Positions 1 to 6,755 of a DNA stretch of 12,295 nucleotides are shown piece by piece. The stretch is from the NCBI GenBank assembly GCA_018400255.1, contig JAGYMO010000110.1, forward strand, positions 1 through 12,295, given 5' to 3'. Source of the DNA: Deltaproteobacteria bacterium (GTDB taxonomy: Bacteria > Desulfobacterota > DSM-4660 > Desulfatiglandales > B25-G16). The notes beneath the pieces are model-generated. The model saw nothing but the letters and a program-made list of their open reading frames with translations, was not told where the DNA came from and searched no databases. A program made the translations under genes and the position numbers. Position 1 is the first letter of the stretch, and every line of letters begins with the position of its first letter.

Positions 1-909
1 ACGGGAAAGGAGCTTTTCTCCTGGGCAATTCATAAAAACAGCCGCCGTTCAGGGCAAAATTTCGTAGTAGTGGACTGTGCATCTTTACCCGAAACTATTG
101 TTGAGGCCGTTCTTTTCGGCCACGAGCGAGGAGCCTTTACCGGTGCGGATAAATCTAAGATCGGCCTCATCACCCAGGCAGATGGAGGCACCCTCTTTCT
201 CGACGAAGTGGGCGAGCTTCCTCCCTCCATACAGGGTTCCTTCCTGCGTGTGCTCCAGGAAAGGAAATTACGCCCAATAGGTAGCATTAAAGAAATTGCA
301 AGCAACTTCAGGCTCATATCGGCCTCTAATAGAAATCTCGACGAGATGGTCAAAAAGGGTCGGTTTCGCAAAGATCTCCTGTTCCGCCTTCGTACTTTCG
401 CCATCGCCTTACCCCCTCTGCGGGAACATCCACAAGACATCAAAGACCTAACCGCCTCCTGCCTGAGTAAGCTCTCAAAGCGCTATGGGAATGGCATAAA
501 AGGCCTTTCCCCAGAATTCATAGATACCTTGCTCGACTATGATTGGCCTGGAAACGTGCGGGAGTTATTCAATGCTCTAGAGCGGTCCATTGCCGCTGCG
601 GGCGACAGCCCTACCCTTTTTCCAGCCTACCTTCCCACGGAGATACGGGTTAAGGTAAAAAGAGACCAAGTAGGGGAGGCTGAAATTCCAGGCAAGGTTT
701 TTGCTGCAGACACTTCTCCCCCGGGGAAACCCCTCAAGACCCTCCAAGAGCACCGGGTAGAGGCCATCTTATTAGCCGAACAACGATACCTGGAGGCGCT
801 TATGGCCCACACCGAGGGCAATATCGGGGAGGCCTGCAGGGTAGCGGGCCTTTCACGCTCCCGCCTGTATAGCCTTCTCAAGAAATATGGCATCTCCTCC
901 CGCGGCTGA
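1..909 (+). CDS. sigma-54-dependent transcriptional activator, C-terminal part (5' truncated by window)
   Basis: The reading frame is open from base 1 and begins inside the Walker A motif (TGKE at residues 1-4 of the visible part), so the N-terminal sensory domain lies outside the window. About 302 residues are visible. They show the sigma-54-contacting GAFTGA loop (residues 44-49), Walker B (TLFLDE, 64-69), the sensor I region (SASNRNL) and the arginine-finger region (FRKDLLFRL). A C-terminal Fis-type helix-turn-helix follows (EGNIGEACRVAGLSRSRLYS). This is the AAA+ family that hydrolyses ATP to remodel sigma-54 RNA polymerase from upstream sites. The GTG at 70 is an internal codon, not the start. 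The gene ends just upstream of a candidate activator-site array and a sigma-54-like promoter that lead into the operon at 1164, so it is the natural candidate regulator of that operon. What signal it senses cannot be seen. Confidence 0.95.
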   Translation, partial: TGKELFSWAIHKNSRRSGQNFVVVDCASLPETIVEAVLFGHERGAFTGADKSKIGLITQADGGTLFLDEVGELPPSIQGSFLRVLQERKLRPIGSIKEIASNFRLISASNRNLDEMVKKGRFRKDLLFRLRTFAIALPPLREHPQDIKDLTASCLSKLSKRYGNGIKGLSPEFIDTLLDYDWPGNVRELFNALERSIAAAGDSPTLFPAYLPTEIRVKVKRDQVGEAEIPGKVFAADTSPPGKPLKTLQEHRVEAILLAEQRYLEALMAHTEGNIGEACRVAGLSRSRLYSLLKKYGISSRG

Positions 910-938
910 TCAAGCCCCCCATCATCACGTTCCCTTCG

Positions 939-988
939 GAAAAATCCAACCTGGCAAGACACTTTCCTGTCCAATAAGACATTTTCCT
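939..988. promoter_or_regulatory. candidate upstream activating sequence (phased GACA/TGTC half-sites)
   Basis: GACA at 958-961, TGTC at 968-971 and GACA at 978-981 alternate orientation with an exact 10-bp period, giving two overlapping 4-6-4 inverted repeats. Two 13-bp direct copies, AAGACACTTTCCT (956-968) and AAGACATTTTCCT (976-988), differ at one base and are 20 bp apart, two helical turns. A GGAAAAATCC near-palindrome lies at 939-948. The array sits roughly 130-170 bp upstream of the start point predicted from the sigma-54-like element at 1090, the usual distance for enhancer-type sites. Binding by the adjacent activator is inferred. Confidence 0.4.
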
Positions 989-1089
989 TTTTAAGTGGAT
1001 ATATCAACGGGAAACCTTTTGAAGAATACGCATTAAGAAATAAATCTAATTACTTTAAATATAAGAAAAATCTATTTAAGCACTCATGC

Positions 1090-1105
1090 TGGCATAGTTT
1101 TTGTT
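1090..1105 (+). promoter_or_regulatory. candidate sigma-54 (-24/-12) promoter
   Basis: TGGCAT, five bases, then TTGTT, against the consensus TGGCAC-N5-TTGCW. GG at 1091-1092 and the -12 G at 1103 have correct spacing; the -12 dinucleotide is GT rather than GC. Transcription would start near 1115, about 50 bp before the ATG at 1164. The adjacent sigma-54 activator gene supports the call, but the -12 mismatch keeps it tentative. Confidence 0.5.
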
Positions 1106-1163
1106 ACCCTTTTACATAAACGCAAAAAATTACTTCGCGAAAAATAAAAAAGGCTGGCATCTA

Positions 1164-1544
1164 ATGAAGATTTTATTCTATTCAAGTTCCAGAGGGGATA
1201 CTGAAAAGGAGATTGGGAAAATGCTGAAGAAGCTTGCTTCAGAGAAAAAGATAGAAATCTATCAATCAATCGAAGAGCTTACCCACAGCCTTAAGCGGTT
1301 ATTCGATCACAATACGATAGTTATTCTGAGGGCACGAGATAGAGAAGAGCTTTTAAACATCGCCTCGCTCAATGATTTGCTTCAAGGCCTTCGAGTCATC
1401 CTCCTTATACCAAATAGAGATAAGGAAACTATAGCGATCGCACACCGCCTGCGGCCCCGCTTCCTAAGTAACGGTGAAAGCGATTTTTCGGACACCATGG
1501 GCGTGCTGCAAAAAATGCTGCAGTGCATGGATAATAAAGCCTAA
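1164..1544 (+). CDS. small pseudo-receiver-like (Rossmann-type) protein, unknown function
   Basis: This 126-residue protein appears to alternate short hydrophobic strands (KILFYSS; TIVILRAR; RVILLIPN) with amphipathic helices, the pattern of a CheY-like receiver or related alpha/beta fold. I see no convincing acidic phosphoacceptor pocket: the third strand ends in ILRARDREE rather than a strand-terminal Asp, so a degenerate receiver is the best guess. The ATG at 1164 is chosen because the protein then begins directly with the first strand; an earlier TTG at 1101 overlaps the -12 promoter element and adds an unstructured basic stretch. No strong Shine-Dalgarno is visible. It is the first gene after the sigma-54-like promoter and is followed after 23 bp by the next small gene. 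The specific function is not recognised. Confidence 0.75.
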   Translation: MKILFYSSSRGDTEKEIGKMLKKLASEKKIEIYQSIEELTHSLKRLFDHNTIVILRARDREELLNIASLNDLLQGLRVILLIPNRDKETIAIAHRLRPRFLSNGESDFSDTMGVLQKMLQCMDNKA

Positions 1545-1567
1545 CTGCGTTGAAGGGAGGAAAAAGC

Positions 1568-1792
1568 ATGCGCCAAATAACACGGGCCATCGAGTCATTG
1601 CCACAAGCAAACCAAGAATATGAATATATAAGCACAACCCTCTACAGGCTAATTGAGGCAATTAATGAGGAATTACAGCCGGGAGAAGAAAAACTCATTG
1701 GGAAGATAGTTTTAGATCTGGTTAAAAATAAAAGGATAGTAACACGTGGCGGGCCACCTAAAAAAACCAGCGGAGTGTACCATGATGTATAA
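1568..1792 (+). CDS. hypothetical protein, 74 aa
   Basis: A GGGAGG ribosome binding site (1555-1560) precedes the ATG at 1568, which is preferred over an upstream TTG at 1550. The product is 74 residues, mostly helical by eye: an acidic amphipathic N-terminal two-thirds (EYEYISTTLYRLIEAINEEL) followed by a basic tail (KNKRIVTRGGPPKK). It has no signal peptide, membrane segment or cysteine motif. Its stop codon overlaps the start of the next gene by 11 bp, suggesting translational coupling. I do not recognise the family. The helical, charged character would fit a small regulatory or adaptor protein, but that is only a guess. Confidence 0.7.
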   Translation: MRQITRAIESLPQANQEYEYISTTLYRLIEAINEELQPGEEKLIGKIVLDLVKNKRIVTRGGPPKKTSGVYHDV

Positions 1793-2129
1793 GAGGATAC
1801 TTATTATTCTTGCCGTGCTCCTATTTTCCGCTTTCAACACTTCAGTCCGCGCTTGTGTCGATTGCCAGAAAAAGCTTACAACTCATATCGTCTTCGACCT
1901 GGAATTGATCGAGCATAGTGAAAATGCATTGGTTGTTTGGACCATAGCTGATTTATATAAGGATAATAGTATTCACAAACCTAACAGTTATCTCTATCCC
2001 CTCCCCGACTTGTTGGCAATTCCTGATGAACCAACGATTATGGAACAGAAGCCTTTTGTAATGCACCTAAAACAGAGAATGAGAGCCTTTCAGGGGGCTT
2101 TTCATTCTAACACTGATTATGCCATGTGA
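1782..2129 (+). CDS. small exported protein with N-terminal CxxC, unknown function
   Basis: The ATG at 1782 (or 1785) has a GGAG about six bases upstream and gives 115 residues. The N-terminus is a clear signal peptide: MMYKR, a hydrophobic core ILIILAVLLF, then a signal-peptidase-I-like VRA site at about residue 24, directly before CVDC. The lipobox fit is poor (R and A before Cys), so a soluble periplasmic protein is more likely than a lipoprotein. The early mature part (THIVFDLELI..ALVVWTIADL) faintly resembles DUF1007-type periplasmic proteins, but I would not assign it. The gene ends at TGA (2127-2129), and the same frame then runs 31 more codons to a TAA at 2223, so the natural C-terminus may have been longer. 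It overlaps the preceding gene and belongs to the same run. Confidence 0.65.
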   Translation: MMYKRILIILAVLLFSAFNTSVRACVDCQKKLTTHIVFDLELIEHSENALVVWTIADLYKDNSIHKPNSYLYPLPDLLAIPDEPTIMEQKPFVMHLKQRMRAFQGAFHSNTDYAM

Positions 2130-2225
2130 TATGCCTGGGGCGAGATGAAAAGAAACCTAACAGATATCAAAACCGTCGCATCAGAAATACACAATGACAA
2201 ATCAAAAAAATTACCTTTGAGGTAA

Positions 2226-2251
2226 CTGGTTGCGAAGGACCAGCTAACCAG
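2226..2251. repeat. short inverted repeat upstream of superoxide reductase
   Basis: CTGGTT (2226-2231) pairs with AACCAG (2246-2251) around a 14-nt interior that contains a competing ACCAG. It lies 43 bp before the superoxide reductase start. It could be an RNA hairpin or a protein site. There is no U-run after it, so it is not a terminator. Six-base arms can occur by chance. Confidence 0.25.
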
Positions 2252-2294
2252 CAAAGTATGTAAAACTAACAATAAAGACAGGAGGTAATCAGTC

Positions 2295-2690
2295 ATGAAA
2301 AATATTGGAGAATTATATCAAACAGCAGATTGGAAGGCCGAGAAACATGTCCCCGTCATCGAATGTCCAGACAGGGTTACTGCGGACGAGATGTTCGACG
2401 TTAAGGTGTCTCTGGGCAAGGAAGTTGCTCACCCCAACACAACAGAACACCATATCAGGTGGATTCAACTTTTTTACCACCCTGACGGAGAAAAGTTTGC
2501 CTATCAAGTTGGCAACTTTGAATTCACTGCCCACGGCGAGGCCGCAGCGGGTGCGAACGAAGGCCCTGTGTATACTAATCATTCAGTAACGGCCACCATG
2601 AAAGTCAAGAAATCAGGAGTTCTCCACGCCACGGCCCTGTGTAATATTCATGGGCTGTGGGAGAGCAGTAAGGAACTTACGGTAGGGTAA
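2295..2690 (+). CDS. sor: class II superoxide reductase (neelaredoxin type)
   Basis: This enzyme reduces superoxide to hydrogen peroxide in the cytoplasm without releasing O2, the typical anaerobe strategy, using electrons from rubredoxin-like or similar donors. The 131-residue protein has all ligands of the catalytic Fe(His)4Cys centre: H18 in EKHVP, H46 in HPN, H52 in TEHH, and C116 with H119 in CNIHG. E16 corresponds to the Glu that occupies the sixth position in the oxidised enzyme. These spacings match the single-domain archaeal and bacterial class II enzymes. The N-terminal desulforedoxin domain of class I (desulfoferrodoxin) is absent. The ATG at 2295 has a strong GGAGGT site. Peroxide produced here would normally be removed by rubrerythrin, whose gene downstream (7680-8101) is broken. 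Confidence 0.95.
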   Translation: MKNIGELYQTADWKAEKHVPVIECPDRVTADEMFDVKVSLGKEVAHPNTTEHHIRWIQLFYHPDGEKFAYQVGNFEFTAHGEAAAGANEGPVYTNHSVTATMKVKKSGVLHATALCNIHGLWESSKELTVG

Positions 2691-2836
2691 AACTGAGAAT
2701 AAGACAGGCATTGAATAGGCAAATCAACAATTCCTGCTCCAAGTCTCACACAGCCTCTTATAACGTTCTGGCAGCAACAAAGATATGAGCTTTTTTAGCA
2801 CTCAACAAAAAGATAAATAAAAAAGGAGGAAGAATC

Positions 2837-3064
2837 ATGTTAAGGGAAAAGGTTGAAAGTGCATTAAACCAAGTTAGGCCTTCATTGCAGGCCGATGGAG
2901 GAAACGTCGAATTAGTGGATGTTACTGACGATGGTACGGTAAAACTCAGACTGAAGGGTGCGTGTGCCGGCTGCCCCATGTCTCAGATGACACTGAGCAT
3001 GGGTATAGAAAAACACTTGAAAAAAATGGTGCCGGAAGTAAAAAATGTGCAAGCGGTCAATTAA
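2837..3064 (+). CDS. NifU-like C-terminal-domain protein (Fe-S scaffold)
   Basis: This 75-residue protein consists only of the NifU C-terminal (Nfu) domain. It has the LQADGGNVELV signature (residues 17-27) and the paired cysteines C43 and C46 in GACAGCPMS, which hold a transient [4Fe-4S] cluster between two monomers for delivery to client proteins. The N-terminal IscU-like and central ferredoxin-like parts of full NifU are missing, as is usual for the stand-alone form. The start has an excellent AAAGGAGGAAG site at 2822-2832. Its place between superoxide reductase and the Fe-S-dependent oxidoreductase and ferredoxin genes suggests it matures or repairs those clusters; this is inference from context. 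Confidence 0.93.
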   Translation: MLREKVESALNQVRPSLQADGGNVELVDVTDDGTVKLRLKGACAGCPMSQMTLSMGIEKHLKKMVPEVKNVQAVN

Positions 3065-3090
3065 AAAGCCATGGGACAATAAAGCTTTTT
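3063..3090 (+). terminator. weak AT-rich hairpin, possible attenuator or terminator
   Basis: AAAAAGC (3063-3069) and GCTTTTT (3084-3090) form a perfect 7-bp stem with a 14-nt loop directly after the NifU-like gene, and the right arm ends in five Ts. Only two GC pairs close the loop, so it would be a leaky terminator or an mRNA-end stabiliser at best. Confidence 0.25.
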
Positions 3091-3132
3091 ACTGATTGTT
3101 CATTATTTTTTGCATGAAAAAAGGAGGAAATA

Positions 3133-3336
3133 ATGACTACACCAAGACATTGCCCTGGATTCGAGAAGCATAAGAGCCTAAGTGCTTTCATCTGCAAATG
3201 TCCAAACTGCGGAAGAGAAAAGGAGATATTTTCAGATGAGTTTAACCTGCCGCATTTATGTTCCGGATGTGGTGAACAGATTGATTTTACTAAATGCGAA
3301 ATTGAGGCGAGCGGGGGAACTAGTATTCCCTCTTGA
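3133..3336 (+). CDS. small zinc-ribbon protein, unknown function
   Basis: This 67-residue protein has two zinc-knuckle cysteine pairs, C23-P-N-C26-G and C43-S-G-C46-G, spaced as in a zinc ribbon that binds one Zn (or possibly Fe) ion. Two further cysteines (C7, C21) precede the first knuckle. The rest is hydrophilic with no membrane segment or signal peptide. The ATG at 3133 follows an AAAGGAGG site. The knuckle spacing would also suit a rubredoxin-like iron site, but the linker is shorter and lacks the aromatic residues typical of rubredoxin, so zinc is preferred. It sits directly before the 2-oxoacid oxidoreductase genes, and a role linked to that complex is possible but unproven. Confidence 0.8.
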   Translation: MTTPRHCPGFEKHKSLSAFICKCPNCGREKEIFSDEFNLPHLCSGCGEQIDFTKCEIEASGGTSIPS

Positions 3337-3411
3337 TGGGCTTTTGCAAGTAACCTGAGTCAGTGTTAGCAAGCGAGATGAGAATCATAAGGGATGCATG
3401 GAGATTAGCCA

Positions 3412-5091
3412 ATGAAAGACATAAACGTAATTATAGCCGGTGCCGCCGGGGAGGGGATTCATACGGTCGGGGATATTTTGGCCCGCACAATTTCAGCGCA
3501 AGGATATGCGGTATTTACATGGCAAGAGTACGAATCGAGAATACGTGGCGGCCAGAATAGCTACTCAATAAGAATTAGTGAGAAACCCCGGAATGCACCG
3601 CTTCTGCAGGCAGATGCCCTTCTGGGCTTAAACGATGGTGCCGTGAATAAGTACAAGCCATTACTCAAAGAGGAGGGGATACTGATTGCCCAAAGGCAGT
3701 CAAGGAAACGTATGATCACTATACCCTTTGGCGAGGTTGCAAAAGAGGAGCTTAATGATAAGATATTTGCCAATACGATTGCTATTGGGGCATTGACGGG
3801 GGTTCTAGGTGCCGACCTCGATACCTTAAACCAGGTCCTCGCTGAAAAGTTCAAAAAAAAGGGGCAGGGGATAGTGCAGGGCAATCTATCTGCCGCTCAA
3901 AAAGGCTATAGACAAGCTACTCAGCAATGCAAGGGTATGTGTGCCTGGAAACTTCCAAGACAAGAAGCACGATATTACCTGGTCTCTGGAAATGAGGCAA
4001 TTCCACTGGCAGCGACCTTTGCAGGCTGCCGTTTCATCGCAGCCTACCCCATGACACCATCAACGGGGATCATTAACTACCTGGCCAAGGAAGGGGAACT
4101 TTTGGGGATATTTGCCGAGCAGGCAGAAGATGAAATAGCGGCCATTAACATGGCGCTTGGTGTTAGCTATTCAGGAGCAAGGGCCATGACCGCAACCTCC
4201 GGGGGCGGCTTTGCCTTGATGGTAGAGGGCATAAGCCTGTCTGGAATGACTGAAACCCCGGTGGTTGTAATCCTTGCTCAAAGACCTGGTCCTGCAACTG
4301 GCTTACCCACCAGGACCGCCCAGGGGGAGCTTCTGTTCTCCATTAATGCAGGGCATGGTGAGTTTCCAAGGCTAGTGCTTGCCCCATCCGACCCTTATGA
4401 TGCCTTCCACAAAATCGTGAAGGCCTTTAATCTAGCTGACAAGTATCAAATGCCAGTAATCGTGCTGACTGATCATTTCCTTGCAGACTCACAATTCTCC
4501 GTTCTTGATTTTCATCTCAATACCGTCAGTCCCACCTCTTATATCGCTGATCCCCAAAAAATACGTGACTACAAGCGCTACCAGTTAACCAAAAATGGAA
4601 TTTCACCGCGGTTGTGCCCGGGGCAAAGCAGACACCTCGTCGGCGTAGACAGCGATGAGCATGATGAGGAAGGCCATATTACCGAAGATCTCGACGTAAT
4701 GGTAAGGTCTATGGTCAAAAAGAGGCTCTCTAAACTTGATAGTTTAAAGCAGGAAATCTCTCTTCCCGAAGAAACCAACGTGAATGATGCTGATATTGTC
4801 TTTGTCGGATGGGGTTCATCCAGGGGAGCCCTCCTGGAAGGCCTCCGACTCTTAAAGCAAGAGGGAAACAAGGTGGGTATGATTCATTTCACCGAACTTT
4901 GGCCGCTACCTGAATTTTCTTTTCCGAACGGAAAAACGTATATCACAGTGGAGAGCAATGCTACCGGACAACTAGCTCGCCTGTTGCGTTCAGAATACAG
5001 TGTTTCTTTTAAGGGCACCATAAGCCGCTATGATGGCCTGCCTCTAACCGGTGAATATATAAGGAGTAACTTCAATGAGTACTATAGATGA
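3412..5091 (+). CDS. 2-oxoacid:ferredoxin oxidoreductase, fused gamma-alpha subunit
   Basis: Large subunit of the CoA-dependent enzyme that oxidatively decarboxylates a 2-oxoacid to acyl-CoA and CO2 with ferredoxin as electron acceptor (reversible in many anaerobes). The 559 residues contain the gamma domain first (GAAGEGI at 10-16, ESRIRGGQNSY at 41-51) and then, from about 185, the alpha domain with the YPMTPST motif (212-218) and the RPGPATGLPT stretch (291-300). A transketolase C-terminal-like domain (FVGWGSSRGALLEGL and onward) ends the protein. The gamma-alpha fusion plus separate beta subunit is the two-gene architecture common in archaea and many anaerobic bacteria. GGAG at about 3400-3404 serves the ATG at 3412. 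It overlaps the beta gene by 17 bp. The substrate (2-oxoglutarate, pyruvate or branched-chain) cannot be decided from sequence alone. Confidence 0.93.
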   Translation: MKDINVIIAGAAGEGIHTVGDILARTISAQGYAVFTWQEYESRIRGGQNSYSIRISEKPRNAPLLQADALLGLNDGAVNKYKPLLKEEGILIAQRQSRKRMITIPFGEVAKEELNDKIFANTIAIGALTGVLGADLDTLNQVLAEKFKKKGQGIVQGNLSAAQKGYRQATQQCKGMCAWKLPRQEARYYLVSGNEAIPLAATFAGCRFIAAYPMTPSTGIINYLAKEGELLGIFAEQAEDEIAAINMALGVSYSGARAMTATSGGGFALMVEGISLSGMTETPVVVILAQRPGPATGLPTRTAQGELLFSINAGHGEFPRLVLAPSDPYDAFHKIVKAFNLADKYQMPVIVLTDHFLADSQFSVLDFHLNTVSPTSYIADPQKIRDYKRYQLTKNGISPRLCPGQSRHLVGVDSDEHDEEGHITEDLDVMVRSMVKKRLSKLDSLKQEISLPEETNVNDADIVFVGWGSSRGALLEGLRLLKQEGNKVGMIHFTELWPLPEFSFPNGKTYITVESNATGQLARLLRSEYSVSFKGTISRYDGLPLTGEYIRSNFNEYYR

Positions 5092-5971
5092 TTACCAGAA
5101 TAACGTGGAGATCCAGTGGTGCCCAGGATGCACTAACTTCTCCATCCTCCAGGCCTTCAAAAAGGCACTGGTGGAATTAGACAGGATGCCGCAGGAAGTT
5201 TGCATGGTATCTGGCATTGGCCAGGCCGCAAAGCTACCGCACTATCTCAAATGCAATTTTTTCAATGGCCTTCACGGCAGGGCATTGCCCGTCGCCACAG
5301 GTGTCCATGTGGCTAATCCAAGGTTAACTACAATTGTTGTCACTGGAGATGGTGACTGCTATGGGGAAGGAGGAAATCACTTTCTCCACACCTTACGGCG
5401 AAATCCCGATATCACCGTTGTTGTCAACAATAACGAAATCTATGCCCTAACCAAGGGACAGGCCTCCCCTACCACACCTCTGGGAGAGAGCAGAACGCTC
5501 CAGCCCAAAGGGGTACAACTCACCCCTCTGAACGCATTGGCTATCGCCATTCTCCACGGGTGTGGCTTTGTCGCAAGGGGATTTGCAGGAGATATCGAGC
5601 ACCTCAAAAATCTCCTTGTCGAGGCAATTTCCTACCGAGGATTTTCCTATGTAGATGTAATTCAACCTTGCATTACCTGGGGTACACACCCAATGAATTG
5701 GTACAGGGACCGTATTTATAAGATAGGCGACAGTTATGACCCGACCAACAGGGAATCCGCACTTGAGAAATCTATGGAGTGGGGAAATAAGGTGCCAATC
5801 GGTATCATCTATAAGGTCGCATCGTCAGAGATCTTCGCCGGGAGATTCAGAAAGGCTGTCAGTACCCGACCAATGTTTGAATTCCAACCCCCTAACAGGA
5901 AAATAATATTCAAGCTTCTCTCAGCATTTCGTGCGTCTGATGGATCGCATAAGGAAGCACACACTGATTGA
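5075..5971 (+). CDS. 2-oxoacid:ferredoxin oxidoreductase, beta (TPP-binding) subunit
   Basis: This 298-residue catalytic subunit carries the thiamine-diphosphate/Mg motif GDGDCYGEGG (91-100) through VVNNNEIY (117-123), followed by LTKGQASPT. The N-terminal CPGC (C16, C19) and C199 in QPCITW correspond to three of the four cysteines that hold the [4Fe-4S] cluster in characterised enzymes. The fourth, normally in a GIGC motif, is replaced by Gln50 (SGIGQAAKLPHY). C43 and C60 are nearby cysteines that might substitute; otherwise the cluster may be absent or altered. I recall this GIGQ/LPHYLK form as a recognisable subfamily, so it is unlikely to be a sequencing error. Start codon and RBS lie inside the end of the alpha gene, indicating translational coupling and equal subunit supply. 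Confidence 0.93.
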   Translation: MSTIDDYQNNVEIQWCPGCTNFSILQAFKKALVELDRMPQEVCMVSGIGQAAKLPHYLKCNFFNGLHGRALPVATGVHVANPRLTTIVVTGDGDCYGEGGNHFLHTLRRNPDITVVVNNNEIYALTKGQASPTTPLGESRTLQPKGVQLTPLNALAIAILHGCGFVARGFAGDIEHLKNLLVEAISYRGFSYVDVIQPCITWGTHPMNWYRDRIYKIGDSYDPTNRESALEKSMEWGNKVPIGIIYKVASSEIFAGRFRKAVSTRPMFEFQPPNRKIIFKLLSAFRASDGSHKEAHTD

Positions 5972-6005
5972 GGAAGTTTTTTAGCCTTCAAAAGGAGTTA
6001 TTACA

Positions 6006-6512
6006 ATGAGTAAAATCGCGGTTATTATTACAGATATGTTTGAGGATTCAGAATATACGGAACCGGCAACTGCATTCCGAAAAGCAGCGCACAAACTCAC
6101 CCATATAGGGCTGAAGGCCGGAAATATAGTCAAGGGGAAGAAGCAGGGAACGCCGGTGAAAATCGATAAAGGGGTAAAAGAGGTTTCAGTGGATGACTTC
6201 GATGCCCTCCTCATTCCAGGCGGGTATTCGCCAGACAAATTGAGGGTTGATGAGGGTGCAGTAGGATTTGCAAAAGAGTTTGTAGAAAGCGGGAAACCCG
6301 TGTTTGCCATTTGCCATGCCCCGCAGCTTCTAATCACCGCGGATGTAATCAGGGGACGTAAGATTACCGGATGGAAATCCATAGTCCAGGACATCAAGAA
6401 TGCCGGGGCCGAATTTATAGACCGGAAAGTTGTAGAAGACGGCAATCTGATATCCAGCCGGGGGCCTTCTGATCTGTCGGCCTTCATTGAAACATCCCTG
6501 AAAAAACTATAA
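6006..6512 (+). CDS. PfpI/DJ-1 family protein (YhbO-like glyoxalase/deglycase or protease)
   Basis: This 168-residue protein belongs to the DJ-1/PfpI class-I glutamine-amidotransferase-like fold. The nucleophile elbow AICHAPQLL places the catalytic Cys at residue 103 with His104 next to it, and the conserved acidic residue is E13 in MFEDSE. The PGG motif (residues 71-73) is also in place, and the C-terminal SSRGPSDL is typical. Members have been reported as intracellular proteases, methylglyoxal glyoxalases or protein deglycases and are commonly induced by oxidative or carbonyl stress. The length is standard. AAAGGAG precedes the start. It follows the oxidoreductase genes after 34 bp and precedes a ferredoxin by 28 bp, so it is very likely cotranscribed with them. 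Confidence 0.92.
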   Translation: MSKIAVIITDMFEDSEYTEPATAFRKAAHKLTHIGLKAGNIVKGKKQGTPVKIDKGVKEVSVDDFDALLIPGGYSPDKLRVDEGAVGFAKEFVESGKPVFAICHAPQLLITADVIRGRKITGWKSIVQDIKNAGAEFIDRKVVEDGNLISSRGPSDLSAFIETSLKKL

Positions 6513-6540
6513 CGCAGCAGATATATCAAGGAGAAAAAAG

Positions 6541-6735
6541 ATGGCGAAAAGAGTGAACATTAAAGAGGACGAGTGCATCGGTTGTGGAACCTGCGAGGAG
6601 ATTTGCGAGGAGGTCTTCAAACTCAACGAGGAGACGGAAAAGGCTGAGGTCATTAAACCCGAAGGCGGCCCCGAAGACCTGATCCAGGAGGCTATTGATT
6701 CATGCCCAGTTGAATGCATTTATTGGGAAGAATAA
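6541..6735 (+). CDS. [4Fe-4S] ferredoxin, Desulfovibrio type
   Basis: A 64-residue acidic ferredoxin. Cys12, Cys15 and Cys18 (CIGCGTC) with Cys55 (SCP) supply the four ligands of one [4Fe-4S] cluster. The second motif is degenerate, so only one cluster is expected. Cys22 remains in the fourth position of the first motif but is followed by Glu instead of Pro; in related Desulfovibrio ferredoxins this cysteine and another form a disulfide in place of the lost cluster. Cys59 is an additional cysteine. AAGGAGAAAAAAG precedes the ATG. The location 570 bp after the 2-oxoacid oxidoreductase genes makes it the likely electron acceptor of that enzyme; this is inference from context. Confidence 0.93.
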   Translation: MAKRVNIKEDECIGCGTCEEICEEVFKLNEETEKAEVIKPEGGPEDLIQEAIDSCPVECIYWEE

Positions 6736-6755
6736 ACAAAAGGAGGTAAATGAAA

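Noticed and set aside
30..443. 137-aa minus-strand open frame inside the sigma-54 activator
   Set aside because: It is the shadow of a gene with clear AAA+ motifs on the other strand; no ribosome binding site and a low-complexity Arg/Ser-rich product.
2127..2160. TGA at 2127 as a selenocysteine codon
   Set aside because: The only nearby hairpin (GCC-TGG-GGC) is too small and too close to be a bacterial SECIS element, and the protein family gives no reason to expect Sec.
2768..2785. TGGCAG upstream of the NifU-like gene as a second sigma-54 promoter
   Set aside because: The -12 half is AAGAT with no GC, so only half of the element is present.
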